Below, piece by piece: positions 46,666 through 58,436 of a DNA stretch of 64,000 bases; positions within the stretch are counted from its first letter, which is position 1, and each line of letters starts with the position of its first letter. This stretch comes from Psococerastis gibbosa. Its lineage: Eukaryota > Arthropoda > Insecta > Psocodea > Psocidae. The stretch spans positions 35,173,921 to 35,237,920 of the forward strand of contig OZ020485.1 of the NCBI GenBank assembly GCA_963971405.1, written 5' to 3'. The position numbers were made by a program, and so were the translations under genes. The notes beneath the pieces are model-generated. The model was not told where the DNA came from and made no database searches. It saw only the letters and a program-made list of their open reading frames with translations.

Positions 46666-49600
46666 ATGGAATCGAAGAAAAGGAAACTGAACGCGAGGGA
46701 ATATGTGTGTAGAATATGTGCTGTGAGTTTCACACTAAATTGTCATTTGAAAAGGCATGCTATAAACAAACATGGAGTTAGTATTATACCGTGCAAAAAA
46801 TGTAAAGCTACATTCACATGCAGAGAGGACCTATCTCATCATATATTGCAGCGGCATACATCAGCTAATCGCGGGAAGGAAACTGAACAAATCACCCCAA
46901 AACTGACATCTGCTGGGAATGGAGAGGACTGCAAGGCATGCGGGGGCAAAATCAACAACTCCAGTCCACTTACAGTTCTGTGTAAAGAATGTTCATCTAT
47001 CTTTTCGTGTAAGTATGAGAATCCTGTATCTGTTAAAACCCTTGAGTGTAAATATATTTGTGAATTCTGTTCGGTCCCTTTTGCTCGGAAGTATAGTTTG
47101 AAAGTCCACATATTAAGCATACATATTATTAATTGTTTGAATTGCAAGAAATTGTTTATGAGGGAAGATTTTACTAATCATAAGAATAATTGCACAATTA
47201 TGAGCGGGGGAGCACTATCCAACGAGGAGAACTTTTTATGCAAAACATCTATAGCTCTAGATGGTGTAGTAAAACAATACAATTATAAAAACATAACCAT
47301 ACATGATCCCGTTGTATATTTAAATAATATGGAAGGTGAGGTTGATTCTATTACAACTGAAAACATTAAACTTTTTAATGCAATTAAATGGTATGTAGCC
47401 TTACACATTAAATTTGAACGCGGACCCGACAATAATAAAAACTATACTGAAGCATGGTTTCATGCTAAAAACGAACAACTTTTCCTCACTGATGACTCCA
47501 CAATAAAATATCAACAAATGATTGAACAAATTTTAGTAAAAATAGATAAATTTCAAGCAATGGGAAGCGGGTGGGTGTTGAAATCTTTAAAACATTTTGT
47601 TATTTTTATTGCTGAATATAATCCATGCAGTGGTAGTAGTTACATCCCTTTACCCAAAAAAATCTATAACACTAAAGCAGTAATCAATATTAAAAATGAC
47701 GATCTCAAATGTTTTATATGGTCAATTTTAGCATACTTACATCCAGTAAGTCGGGATGCTCAGCGGGTTTATAATTATAAAAAGTATGAAAAAGAGTTAG
47801 ATATGAAAGGTATAACTTACCCAGTATCTTTGCAAGTCATTTCAAAATTTGAAAAAAATAATAATATTGGAGTAAATGTGTTTGGTTATGATCACAGACT
47901 GTACCCATTATATTTATCACAAAGTCACCATTATAATAAGCAGGTGGATCTGCTTTACATAACGGAAGACGAAAATTCACATTATTGTCTTATTAAAAAT
48001 TTCAACAAACTTAATTTCTCAATCACTAAACATAAGGAACAAAAGTTTTATTGTCGTTGGTGCATACACGCCTTTAGTAGTGCTGAACGCTTACATGAAC
48101 ATAAGCCACTCTGCTCAAGACATGATCCTCAAAAAACCACATTTCCAATTCAGGAGAAAAGCACTATGAAATTTGATAAGGCACAATATATGATCCCTGT
48201 AGCATATAGAATATATGCCGATTTCGAGAGCATTCTCAGTCCCGTTGAAGGGACTATTTGTAACACTGAAAAATTATCTGCACATATACCATCAGGGTTT
48301 TGTTATGTTGTTGTAGATATCAATGGGAATAAGTTTAAAGAACCGGTAGTTTACAGGGGAGCTAATGCTGTTGATGTGTTTTTGAAATCGTTATTAAATG
48401 TTAAGGATGAAATTTTAAACATTTATAAAAATATTAAAGCAGTAATTATGACTGACGAGGATAGAGAAAATTTTAAAAACTCTGTCATTTGTAATGTTTG
48501 TCAAAAACCACTAGGAAATGATCGTGTAATAGACCACTGTCATATAACGGGGAAATATAGACAAGCATTACATAATGTTTGTAATATGAGCAATTTTCGA
48601 ACTCCAAAACATATCCCCGTTTTTATGCATAACTTAAAACGTTATGATGGTCATCTTATCATGGAAGGGGTTGGGAAACTAAAAAATATGAAAATTACTT
48701 GTATAGCTAAAACTATGGAGGAATATATAGCCTTTAGTATTGGAGAGTTACGCTTTTTAGACACTTATCAATTTATGGCCTCCTCTTTAGATTCATTAGT
48801 CAAAAATCTTGTTGATGCGGATAAAAATAAATTTAAAATTATGAAAACATGTTTTGTGGGTGAAAAATTAGACTTGATGTTGAGGAAGGGTGTCTTCCCC
48901 TATGAATATATAACGCACGAATCAAAATTTAATGAGGAACACTTACCTCCAATTGATGCATTTTTTAGTCAATTAACTCAAGAGGGGATTTCACAAGAAA
49001 AATATGAACATGCTCAAAAGGTGTGGAATGCTTTTAGTATAAAGAATTTAGGAGAATACCAAGACTTGTATGTATTAACAGACACCCTTCTCCTTTGCGA
49101 TGTTTTTGAAGCCTTTAGAGCCTTATGTTTTGAAAACGATAACCTCGAAATTTGTCACATGTACACAGCACCAGGGCTAGCTCTTCAGAGCTGTCTGAAA
49201 ATGACAGGAGTAGAACTTGAGCTATTGAGCGAACCTGATATGTATTTGTTTTGTGAGGCTGGGATTCGCGGGGGTATAAGTATGATTTCAAAAAGATTTG
49301 CGGAAAGCAACAATAAATACTTAAAAAAATTTGACTCAAATAAGCCATCCAAATTTATAGTATATTGGGATTGCACTAACTTATACGGACATGCGATGCG
49401 TCAATTTTTACCTATTAGTGGGTTTCGCTGGATGGAGGAGGAAGAAATCAAAAACTTTAATGTAATGCTCGCACCTGATGAGGGCGATGATGGGTTCATA
49501 TTACAGGTGGACATGGAATATCCACAAAAATTACATGATTTACATAATGAATACCCACTAGCAGCTGAACATTGTGTTGTAACATCAGACATGATTTCCC

Positions 49601-50646
49601 CCTATTGTAAGGAATTTCTCGCTGAAAATGATATATCTTTAACATCCAACTTCTCAAAGCTTATTCCCAACTTAAACGATAAACACAACTATATAATACA
49701 TTATCGAAATTTGAAGCAATGTTTAGAATTGGGATTAAAATTAAAATGTATACATAAAATTTTAGCTTTTAAGCAAAGCGCTTGGATGCGACCCTTTATC
49801 GATTTTAACACAGAAAAACGGAAATTAGCTTGTAATGATTTCGAGAAGGATTTTTATAAATTGAAAATTAATAGTATGTATGGGAAGACAATGGAGAATG
49901 TTAGAAATCACGCAAAATTAGAGTTAGTTAACACTGCCAAACGAGCTCGTAAACTTATCTCATCCCCTGCATTTAAAGATTTTAAGATTTTTTCAAACGA
50001 TTTAATAGCAGTCCGGTCAAAAAAAACTAATATTTTGCTAAACAAGCCAATATTTATTGGCCTAACCGTTCTCGAACTATCCAAGGTAGTTATGTATGAA
50101 TTTCATTATAACTTTGTAAAACAAATGTATGGTGATAAAGCTGCACTGATTTTAACAGATACAGATTCGCTCGTTTATGAGGTTGAGAGTGATGATTTGT
50201 ACACTGATTTAAAACCATATCCCCATTTATTTGATAACTCAGTATATCCTCCGAACCATCTCTTATACAATATTGAAAATAAAAAGAAAGTGGGAACGTT
50301 CAAAGATGAAAATGCTCAATCTCACATTTTACAATGTGTTGCTTTACGCCCAAAATTGTATTCCCTTTTAGAGGAGGGAAAGGAGAAGAAAGTGGGCAAA
50401 GGTATAGTTCGTTCAACCCTTAAACATCATATTAACCATCAAGACTATTACAATACCTTATTTAAGCCTTGCATAGCAAAAGACTCACGTAAACCAATGT
50501 TCCGTATTCAAAGTAGAGATCATAAGCTTTTTACAATTAAACAGCAAAAAGTCACTCTTAGTCCTTATGATGATAAACGGTATGTGTGTCGTAATGGAAT
50601 TGATAGTTTAGCTCATGGTCATTATCGCATTATAGATATGTCTTAG
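46666..50646 (+). CDS. Zinc-finger/HNH/family B DNA polymerase, 1326 aa (copy A)
   Basis: A DNA-copying enzyme of the protein-primed family B type. Zinc motifs fill the N-terminus: C2H2 fingers C15/C18/H31/H36 and C43/C46/H59/H64, a four-Cys ribbon C89/C92/C106/C109, a finger C132/C135/H148/H153 and C157/C160/H172/C176. Proofreading motifs: ExoI ADFES (D519, E521), ExoII HNLKRYDG (N656, D661), ExoIII YVLTD (Y802, D806). Between ExoI and ExoII sits an endonuclease VII-like HNH motif, CNVC (609-612), DHCHITGKYR (623-632), C639. Polymerase motifs: A DCTNLYGH (D902), B KINSMYGK (1067-1074), C TDTDS (D1165, D1167). All catalytic acids are present, so it looks active. It is encoded by a single exon of 3981 bp. 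The ATG follows the shared module. Its closest known relatives are polymerases of Polinton/Maverick-type elements and similar large arthropod proteins (family knowledge). Confidence 0.93.
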   Translation: MESKKRKLNAREYVCRICAVSFTLNCHLKRHAINKHGVSIIPCKKCKATFTCREDLSHHILQRHTSANRGKETEQITPKLTSAGNGEDCKACGGKINNSSPLTVLCKECSSIFSCKYENPVSVKTLECKYICEFCSVPFARKYSLKVHILSIHIINCLNCKKLFMREDFTNHKNNCTIMSGGALSNEENFLCKTSIALDGVVKQYNYKNITIHDPVVYLNNMEGEVDSITTENIKLFNAIKWYVALHIKFERGPDNNKNYTEAWFHAKNEQLFLTDDSTIKYQQMIEQILVKIDKFQAMGSGWVLKSLKHFVIFIAEYNPCSGSSYIPLPKKIYNTKAVINIKNDDLKCFIWSILAYLHPVSRDAQRVYNYKKYEKELDMKGITYPVSLQVISKFEKNNNIGVNVFGYDHRLYPLYLSQSHHYNKQVDLLYITEDENSHYCLIKNFNKLNFSITKHKEQKFYCRWCIHAFSSAERLHEHKPLCSRHDPQKTTFPIQEKSTMKFDKAQYMIPVAYRIYADFESILSPVEGTICNTEKLSAHIPSGFCYVVVDINGNKFKEPVVYRGANAVDVFLKSLLNVKDEILNIYKNIKAVIMTDEDRENFKNSVICNVCQKPLGNDRVIDHCHITGKYRQALHNVCNMSNFRTPKHIPVFMHNLKRYDGHLIMEGVGKLKNMKITCIAKTMEEYIAFSIGELRFLDTYQFMASSLDSLVKNLVDADKNKFKIMKTCFVGEKLDLMLRKGVFPYEYITHESKFNEEHLPPIDAFFSQLTQEGISQEKYEHAQKVWNAFSIKNLGEYQDLYVLTDTLLLCDVFEAFRALCFENDNLEICHMYTAPGLALQSCLKMTGVELELLSEPDMYLFCEAGIRGGISMISKRFAESNNKYLKKFDSNKPSKFIVYWDCTNLYGHAMRQFLPISGFRWMEEEEIKNFNVMLAPDEGDDGFILQVDMEYPQKLHDLHNEYPLAAEHCVVTSDMISPYCKEFLAENDISLTSNFSKLIPNLNDKHNYIIHYRNLKQCLELGLKLKCIHKILAFKQSAWMRPFIDFNTEKRKLACNDFEKDFYKLKINSMYGKTMENVRNHAKLELVNTAKRARKLISSPAFKDFKIFSNDLIAVRSKKTNILLNKPIFIGLTVLELSKVVMYEFHYNFVKQMYGDKAALILTDTDSLVYEVESDDLYTDLKPYPHLFDNSVYPPNHLLYNIENKKKVGTFKDENAQSHILQCVALRPKLYSLLEEGKEKKVGKGIVRSTLKHHINHQDYYNTLFKPCIAKDSRKPMFRIQSRDHKLFTIKQQKVTLSPYDDKRYVCRNGIDSLAHGHYRIIDMS

Positions 50647-50885
50647 GTTTAAAAGTTTGTTTTAAGTGATTGTATGTAAAGACATTGATTTCTTTTAAAA
50701 TATGTGTATTATAAAATTTGTATATCATAAAATGGTTTACATTCGTTTAGCTCATGGTCATTATTGTATTATAGATAAGTCTTAGGCTTAAAAGCTTGTT
50801 TTAAGTGATTGTATGAAAAGACATTGATTTCTTTTAAAATATGTGTATTATAAAATTTATATATCATAAAATGGTTTACATTCAT
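50607..50885 (+). repeat. 139-bp tandem duplication of the polymerase gene end
   Basis: 'tttagctcatggtcattat' with the last codons, stop and following 'aaagacattgatttctttta' is repeated from 50746, with small changes in the second copy. It is the same in copy B (57818-58096). Copy C breaks off exactly at the end of the first unit. Confidence 0.85.
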
Positions 50886-50889
50886 TTAC

Positions 50890-51235
50890 AATAGTTGATG
50901 TACAATACCAGTTAAAGGTACATATTCATATAAGCAGTCGCTGATGAGTAGACAGTCCCTTTATTTGCCATGCAGACAACCCTTTATATATTGGAGTGCA
51001 TAAGGTCGGTGGCCATTTCAGTCCCCCTCGCATTAAGATTATGACACATCGCTATTAATTCAGGTACGCCGATATAATAAGTGCACTCAGCATCTTAAAA
51101 GAAATGTATTAATCCCACAATAGGTGTTCAATATACCCACCAGCCGTGTTTATAAAAATGAATTTTCAATAATCCCAACTAAGTCTCAGTTTCTCACAAT
51201 AGGTGTGCAATATACCAGGCAGTCGTGTTTTCTAT
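50890..51235. other. Spacer of element A between polymerase end and array
   Basis: Non-coding, shared with copy B. It contains 'ccacaataggtgttcaatat', repeated with changes as 'tcacaataggtgtgcaatat'. No gene is seen. Confidence 0.5.
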
Positions 51236-51963
51236 GTTAGATTTAGTTACATTGGGCTAGGACAGGTTAAGTTATAATATTAGGCTAGGTTAAATTTTTA
51301 TATCAAGTTAGGATAGGTTACATTGGATTAGGATAGGCCAGATTAGGTTACATTGGGTTAGGTTAGCTGTTTACCTAGATTAAATTCATCATTTTTTTTT
51401 TAACAAAAATATTTTTATATCAAATAAATATGATGTTAAGTTAGGTTACATTGAATTAGGATAGGTTAGATTAGGTTACATTGGATTAGGATAGGCCAGA
51501 TTACGTTACATTGGGTTAGGTTAGCTGTTTACCTAGATTAAATTCATCATTTTTTTAACAAAAATATTTTTATATCAAATAAATATGATGTTAAGTTAGG
51601 TTACATTGAATTAGGATAGGTTAGATTAGGTTACATTGGGTGCAATATACCAGGCAGTTGTGTTTTCTATGTTAGATTTAGTTACATTGGGCTAGGACAG
51701 GTTAAGTTTTAATATTAGTCTAGGTTAAATTTTTATATCAAGTTAGGGTAGGTTACATTGGATTAGGATAGGCCAGATTAGGTTACATTGGGTTAGGTTA
51801 GCTGTTTACCTAGATTAAATTCATCATTTCTTTTTTTAAAAAAAATATTTTTTATATCAAATAAATATAATGTTAAGTTAGGTTACATTGAATTAGGATA
51901 GGTTAGATTAGGTTACATTGGATTAGGATAGGCCAGATTAGGTTACATTGGGTTAGGTTAGCT
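51236..51963. repeat. Degenerate AGGTTA/TTAGG array (copy A)
   Basis: The array is built of 'ttaggttacattggg', 'attaggataggtta' and similar words. A higher-order unit of about 158 bp carries 'gctgtttacctagattaaat', and a larger duplication begins 'tgcaatataccaggcag' at about 51209 and 51637. The G-rich, TTAGG-like composition resembles decayed insect telomeric repeat, though such sequence is also common dispersed. The array runs into the gap. Confidence 0.8.
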
Positions 51964-52163
51964 NNNNNNNNNNNNNNNNNNNNNNNNNNNNNNNNNNNNN
52001 NNNNNNNNNNNNNNNNNNNNNNNNNNNNNNNNNNNNNNNNNNNNNNNNNNNNNNNNNNNNNNNNNNNNNNNNNNNNNNNNNNNNNNNNNNNNNNNNNNNN
52101 NNNNNNNNNNNNNNNNNNNNNNNNNNNNNNNNNNNNNNNNNNNNNNNNNNNNNNNNNNNNNNN
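51964..52163. other. Assembly gap, 200 N
   Basis: Exactly 200 N separate copies A and B. A round number usually means unknown true size. It lies inside the repeat array of A and just before the left end of B. Confidence 0.95.
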
Positions 52164-52591
52164 TAATAGTAGAGTAGAAAGGGGGTTTCTGGCGCTTATC
52201 CCACCCCCCGTCGTGCTATCCCATCTATCCCCCGCGGGTGGTCTATCTATTTTTGTGTGTTACCCCTCGTGGGTGGTCTGAGGTTCTGGCACCATGATCG
52301 TTTTTTTTTTTATAATTACTAATTTGTGAGATACAGAGTTATTTTTTTTTATTTTTTTATTTTTTTTATTTTATTTTTTTTTTTTTTATTTATTTATTTT
52401 TTTTTTTATTTTTTTTTTAATGGTGTTAATTGAATTAAAACATTTCTTTCTTCTTCTTTCTTCTTCGTGGGTGGTCTTTGTACCCCGCCGTGCTTATCCC
52501 GTTGTCTATCTATCTCTGTACCAGGTGGGTGGTCTATGACGCACCCCCCCCCCCTCCCCGTACAGCCAGACATCTAGAAGGTTCTAAATGT

Positions 52592-52699
52592 GTCGTTACA
52601 AAAGGCATCACCTTGGGTTGAGGAGCTTAGTTGAAGCCAAACCTTCATTCAAGACTCAAGTAATACCACTTTATACGTAAAATTGTATAATCTTACAAC
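52592..52699 (+). promoter_or_regulatory. Shared upstream module of the 101-aa ORF (copy B)
   Basis: Near-identical to 45191-45297, with 'acaaaaggcatcaccttggg' in place of 'catcgcc'. It ends at the ATG. Confidence 0.6.
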
Positions 52700-53005
52700 A
52701 TGACATCTCTATTCAATAAAGTTAATGCTATCAACCAAGTAGCCGGGCCTACCATACCAATGCGAAAGCTAGTGATTGGAGTTAAATACCTAATATTGAA
52801 AATAGTGCAAATCGAAAAAACAGAATATGGACCAGCTGTAAAAGTCATACTGCGAGGATTGGAAAAAGAAGTCGTGGAATGTTTTGTGCCTCAACAATAT
52901 CTGCCAGCCTTTCAACAAAGTGAAGTTACTCCAGGAGCTGAGATGTATCTTATCGTTTCAAGCCATCGGGGAAAAAATAGTGTCAACCTACAGATCATAG
53001 AATGA
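52700..53005 (+). CDS. Small 101-aa protein of the polymerase element (copy B)
   Basis: It has the same length and sequence as the copy A product except Pro for Ser at residue 17, so the frame stays open although the neighbouring polymerase is broken. Beta-rich with no recognised motif; an OB-fold DNA-binding role is a guess from fold pattern and neighbourhood. It is preceded by the shared upstream module. Confidence 0.75.
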   Translation: MTSLFNKVNAINQVAGPTIPMRKLVIGVKYLILKIVQIEKTEYGPAVKVILRGLEKEVVECFVPQQYLPAFQQSEVTPGAEMYLIVSSHRGKNSVNLQIIE

Positions 53006-53279
53006 ATATTTCATGATGTATTATTATTGTAAACTACAGAAATAATGTAAATATATGAATAATTTCTATATATATTTTTGTTCTTGTTTTATTAATTGCA
53101 TAATTAGTTTTAAGCTTATAGTTAGATGATGATGAGTATTAAAAACTAATGGTTGAAAGAAACAAGCTATTGCTTCAGTCATAATCGAGTACTTGAACGG
53201 TGAAGGGTTATCTTAATCATAGACTATGAAATGATGTAAATCAAATAATTAAACGAGTACATTAGCTAATTAATTTTAA

Positions 53280-53665
53280 TAAATCTATCCGAAGCATATG
53301 TTTATGGGAAGTATTGATTTGGTAAACAAATAACAGAGTGCAGGTTCAAACCTGTTGTGAATCACCAGGTGCATATAACTCTGTACAGTCGTCTAATGGT
53401 TCAAACAAACAAGCCATTAATAAATCTACCCCTCGCTGACAGTCCATTGTAAGCTAAAGTGATTTTTGTTTTCGTAAATCTATCCAACACTTAGGTTGAA
53501 GGGAAGTATTGATTTGGCAAACAAATAACAGAGTGCAGGTTCAAACCTGTTGTGAATCACCAGGTGCATATAACTCTGTACAGCCGTCTAATGGTTCAAA
53601 CAAACAAGCCATTAATAAATCTACCCCTCGCTGACAGTCCATTGTAAGCTAAAGTGATTTTTGTT
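53280..53665. repeat. About 190-bp tandem repeats, 2 units (copy B)
   Basis: 'gtgcaggttcaaacctgttg' occurs at 53338 and 53533 (period 195). There is one unit fewer than in copy A, so the array varies in number between copies. Confidence 0.85.
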
Positions 53666-53779
53666 TTTGCATTAGTTGCAATCGATCGTTAGAAAATGAA
53701 TGGTGTCTTAACAACATATTATCCGCTTCGTGATGGACAATCTATCCCTGTACCCTTACCATCTATCCTTCGTGGGTGG

Positions 53780-53884
53780 TCGTCGCTACAAAAGGCATCG
53801 CCTTGGGTTGAGGAGCTTAGTTGAAACCGAACCTTCATTCGCGTAATACCACTTCAGTGTAGTGAATTTGTGTAATCGTACAGC
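53780..53884 (+). promoter_or_regulatory. Shared upstream module of the polymerase ORF (copy B)
   Basis: Matches 46564-46665 with a few changes ('gcgtaataccacttcagtg'). It is preceded by 'cgtgggtggtc' at 53771. Confidence 0.6.
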
Positions 53885-56800
53885 ATGGAATCGAAGAAAA
53901 GGAAACTGAACGCGAGGGAATATGTGTGTAGAATATGTGCTGTGAGTTTCACACTAAATTGCAATTTAAAAAGACATGTCATAAACAAACATGGAGTTAG
54001 TATTATACCATGCAAAAAATGTAAAGCCACATTCACATGCAGAGAGGACCTATCTCATCATATATTGCAGCGGCATACATCAGCAAATCACGGGATGGAA
54101 ATTGTACAAACTCGCCCAAAACTGACATCTGCTGGGAATGGAGAGGACTGCAAGGCATGCGGGGGCAAAATCAACAACTCCAGTCCACTTACAGTTCTGT
54201 GTAAAGAATGTTCATCTATCTTTTCGTGTAAGTATGAGAATCCTGTATCTGTTAAAACCCTTGAGTGTAAATATATTTGTGAATTCTGTTCGGTCCCTTT
54301 TGCTCGGAAGTATAGTTTGAAAGTCCACATATTAAGCATACATATTATTAATTGTTTGAATTGCAAGAAATTGTTTATGAGGGAAGATTTTACTAATCAT
54401 AAGAATAATTGCACAATTATGAGCGGGGGAGCACTATCCAACGAGGAGAACTTTTTATGCAAAACATCTATAGCTCTAGATGGTGTAGTAAAACAATACA
54501 ATTATAAAAACATAACCATACATGATCCCGTTGTATATTTAAATAATATGGAAGGTGAGGTTGATTCTATTACAACTGAAAACATTAAACTTTTTAATGC
54601 AATTAAATGGTATGTAGCCTTACACATTAAATTTGAACGCGGACCCGACAATAATAAAAACTATACTGAAGCATGGTTTCATGCTAAAAACGAACAACTT
54701 TTCCTCACTGATGACTCCACAATAAAATATCAACAAATGATTGAACAAATTTTAGTAAAAATAGATAAATTTCAAGCAATGGGAAGCGGGTGGGTGTTGA
54801 AATCTTTAAAACATTTTGTTATTTTTATTGCTGAATATAATCCATGCAGTGGTAGTAGTTACATCCCTTTACCCAAAAAAATCTATAACACTAAAGCAGT
54901 AATCAATATTAAAAATGACGATCTCAAATGTTTTATATGGTCAATTTTAGCATACTTACATCCAGTAAGTCGGGATGCTCAGCGGGTTTATAATTATAAA
55001 AAGTATGAAAAAGAGTTAGATATGAAAGGTATAACTTACCCAGTATCTTTGCAAGTCATTTCAAAATTTGAAAAAAATAATAATATTGGAGTAAATGTGT
55101 TTGGTTATGATCACAGACTGTACCCATTATATTTATCACAAAGTCACCATTATAATAAGCAGGTGGATCTGCTTTACATAACGGAAGACGAAAATTCACA
55201 TTATTGTCTTATTAAAAATTTCAACAAACTTAATTTCTCAATCACTAAACATAAGGAACAAAAGTTTTATTGTCGTTGGTGCATACACGCCTTTAGTAGT
55301 GCTGAACGCTTACATGAACATAAGCCACTCTGCTCAAGACATGATCCTCAAAAAACCACATTTCCAATTCAGGAGAAAAGCACTATGAAATTTGATAAGG
55401 CACAATATATGATCCCTGTAGCATATAGAATATATGCCGATTTCGAGAGCATTCTCAGTCCCGTTGAAGGGACTATTTGTAACACTGAAAAATTATCTGC
55501 ACATATACCATCAGGGTTTTGTTATGTTGTTGTAGATATCAATGGGAATAAGTTTAAAGAACCGGTAGTTTACAGGGGAGCTAATGCTGTTGATGTGTTT
55601 TTGAAATCGTTATTAAATGTTAAGGATGAAATTTTAAACATTTATAAAAATATTAAAGCAGTAATTATGACTGACGAGGATAGAGAAAATTTTAAAAACT
55701 CTGTCATTTGTAATGTTTGTCAAAAACCACTAGGAAATGATCGTGTAATAGACCACTGTCATATAACGGGGAAATATAGACAAGCATTACATAATGTTTG
55801 TAATATGAGCAATTTTCGAACTCCAAAACATATCCCCGTTTTTATGCATAACTTAAAACGTTATGATGGTCATCTTATCATGGAAGGGGTTGGGAAACTA
55901 AAAAATATGAAAATTACTTGTATAGCTAAAACTATGGAGGAATATATAGCCTTTAGTATTGGAGAGTTACGCTTTTTAGACACTTATCAATTTATGGCCT
56001 CCTCTTTAGATTCATTAGTCAAAAATCTTGTTGATGCGGATAAAAATAAATTTAAAATTATGAAAACATGTTTTGTGGGTGAAAAATTAGACTTGATGTT
56101 GAGGAAGGGTGTCTTCCCCTATGAATATATAACGCACGAATCAAAATTTAATGAGGAACACTTACCTCCAATTGATGCATTTTTTAGTCAATTAACTCAA
56201 GAGGGGATTTCACAAGAAAAATATGAACATGCTCAAAAGGTGTGGAATGCTTTTAGTATAAAGAATTTAGGAGAATACCAAGACTTGTATGTATTAACAG
56301 ACACCCTTCTCCTTTGCGATGTTTTTGAAGCCTTTAGAGCCTTATGTTTTGAAAACGATAACCTCGAAATTTGTCACATGTACACAGCACCAGGGCTAGC
56401 TCTTCAGAGCTGTCTGAAAATGACAGGAGTAGAACTTGAGCTATTGAGCGAACCTGATATGTATTTGTTTTGTGAGGCTGGGATTCGCGGGGGTATAAGT
56501 ATGATTTCAAAAAGATTTGCGGAAAGCAACAATAAATACTTAAAAAAATTTGACTCAAATAAGCCATCCAAATTTATAGTATATTGGGATTGCACTAACT
56601 TATACGGACATGCGATGCGTCAATTTTTACCTATTAGTGGGTTTCGCTGGATGGAGGAGGAAGAAATCAAAAACTTTAATGTAATGCTCGCACCTGATGA
56701 GGGCGATGATGGGTTCATATTACAGGTGGACATGGAATATCCACAAAAATTACATGATTTACATAATGAATACCCACTAGCAGCTGAACATTGTGTTGTA

Positions 56801-57860
56801 ACATCAGACATGATTTCCCCCTATTGTAAGGAATTTCTCGCTGAAAATGATATATCTTTAACATCCAACTTCTCAAAGCTTATTCCCAACTTAAACGATA
56901 AACACAACTATATAATACATTATCGAAATTTGAAGCAATGTTTAGAATTGGGATTAAAATTAAAATGTATACATAAAATTTTAGCTTTTAAGCAAAGCGC
57001 TTGGATGCGACCCTTTATCGATTTTAACACAGAAAAACGGAAATTAGCTTGTAATGATTTCGAGAAGGATTTTTATAAATTGAAAATTAATAGTATGTAT
57101 GGGAAGACAATGGAGAATGTTAGAAATCACGCAAAATTAGAGTTAGTTAACACTGCCAAACGAGCTCGTAAACTTATCTCATCCCCTGCATTTTAAGATT
57201 TTTTCAAACGATTTAATAGCAGTCCGGTCAAAAAAAACTAATATTTTGCTAAACAAGCCAATATTTATTGGCCTAACCGTTCTCGAACTATCCAAGGTAG
57301 TTATGTATGAATTTCATTATAACTTTGTAAAACAAATGTATGGTGATAAAGCTGCACTGATTTTAACAGATACAGATTCGCTCGTTTATGAGGTTGAGAG
57401 TGATGATTTGTACACTGATTTAAAACCATATCCCCATTTATTTGATAACTCAGTATATCCTCCGAACCATCTCTTATACAATATTGAAAATAAAAAGAAA
57501 GTGGGAACGTTCAAAGATGAAAATGCTCAATCTCACATTTTACAATGTGTTGCTTTACGCCCAAAATTGTATTCCCTTTTAGAGGAGGGAAAGGAGAAGA
57601 AAGTGGGCAAAGGTATAGTTCGTTCAACCCTTAAACATCATATTAACCATCAAGACTATTACAATACCTTATTTAAGCCTTGCATAGCAAAAGACTCACG
57701 TAAACCAATGTTCCGTATTCAAAGTAGAGATCATAAGCTTTTTACAATTAAACAGCAAAAAGTCACTCTTAGTCCTTATGATGATAAATGGTATGTGTGT
57801 CGTAATGGAATTGATAGTTTAGCTCATGGTCATTATCGCATTATAGATATGTCTTAGGTT
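53885..57860 (+). pseudogene. Disrupted zinc-finger/HNH/PolB gene (copy B)
   Basis: The frame matches copy A, apart from a few N-terminal substitutions, up to residue 1103. There an 8-bp deletion relative to A (around 57191-57197, within repeated 'tttaag/gatttt' words) creates an immediate TAA. The remaining ~200 codons (57246-57857), which carry polymerase motif C with its two aspartates, are still open but out of phase. The product would keep the zinc fingers, HNH, exonuclease and motifs A and B but lack motif C, so it should not polymerise. The lesion looks recent because the downstream frame is otherwise uninterrupted; an assembly error is the alternative. Confidence 0.9.
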
Positions 57861-58096
57861 TAAAAGTTTGTTTTAAGTGATTGTATGTAAAGACATTGAT
57901 TTCTTTTAAAATATGTGTATTATAAAATTTGTATATCATAAAATGGTTTACATTCGTTTAGCTCATGGTCATTATTGTATTATAGATAAGTCTTAGGCTT
58001 AAAAGCTTGTTTTAAGTGATTGTATGAAAAGACATTGATTTCTTTTAAAATATGTGTATTATAAAATTTATATATCATAAAATGGTTTACATTCAT
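57818..58096 (+). repeat. 139-bp tandem duplication of the polymerase gene end (copy B)
   Basis: Same structure and sequence as 50607-50885. Confidence 0.8.
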
Positions 58097-58436
58097 TTAC
58101 AATAGTTGATGTACAATACCAGTTAAAGGTACATATTCATATAAGCAGTCGCTGATGAGTAGACAGTCCCTTTATTTGCCATGCAGACAACCCTTTATAT
58201 ATTGGAGTGCATAAGGTCGGTGGCCATTTCAGTCCCCCTCGCATTAAGATTATGACACATCGCTATTAATTCAGGTACGCCGATATAATAAGTGCACTCA
58301 GCATCTTAAAAGAAATGTATTAATCCCACAATAGGTGTTCAATATACCCACCAGCCGTGTTTATAAAAATGAATTTTCAATAATCCCAACTAAGTCTCAG
58401 TTTCTCACAATAGGTGTGCAATATACCAGGCAGTCG

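Larger units (their letters stand above)
44714..51963 (+). mobile_element. Polymerase element, copy A (intact genes, right end in gap)
   Basis: The unit starts with 'agaaagggggtttctggcgc', directly after the stop of the Mutator-YqaJ gene, and runs into the N gap. Order: C/T-rich left end with 'gtgggtggtc' repeats, 101-aa ORF, about 190-bp tandem repeats, 1326-aa ZnF-HNH-PolB ORF, 139-bp duplication, AGGTTA array. The polymerase type is that of Polintons/Mavericks and related viruses. No integrase, ATPase, protease or capsid ORF is present within the unit. Copy B begins with the same left-end sequence at about 52175. Confidence 0.8.
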
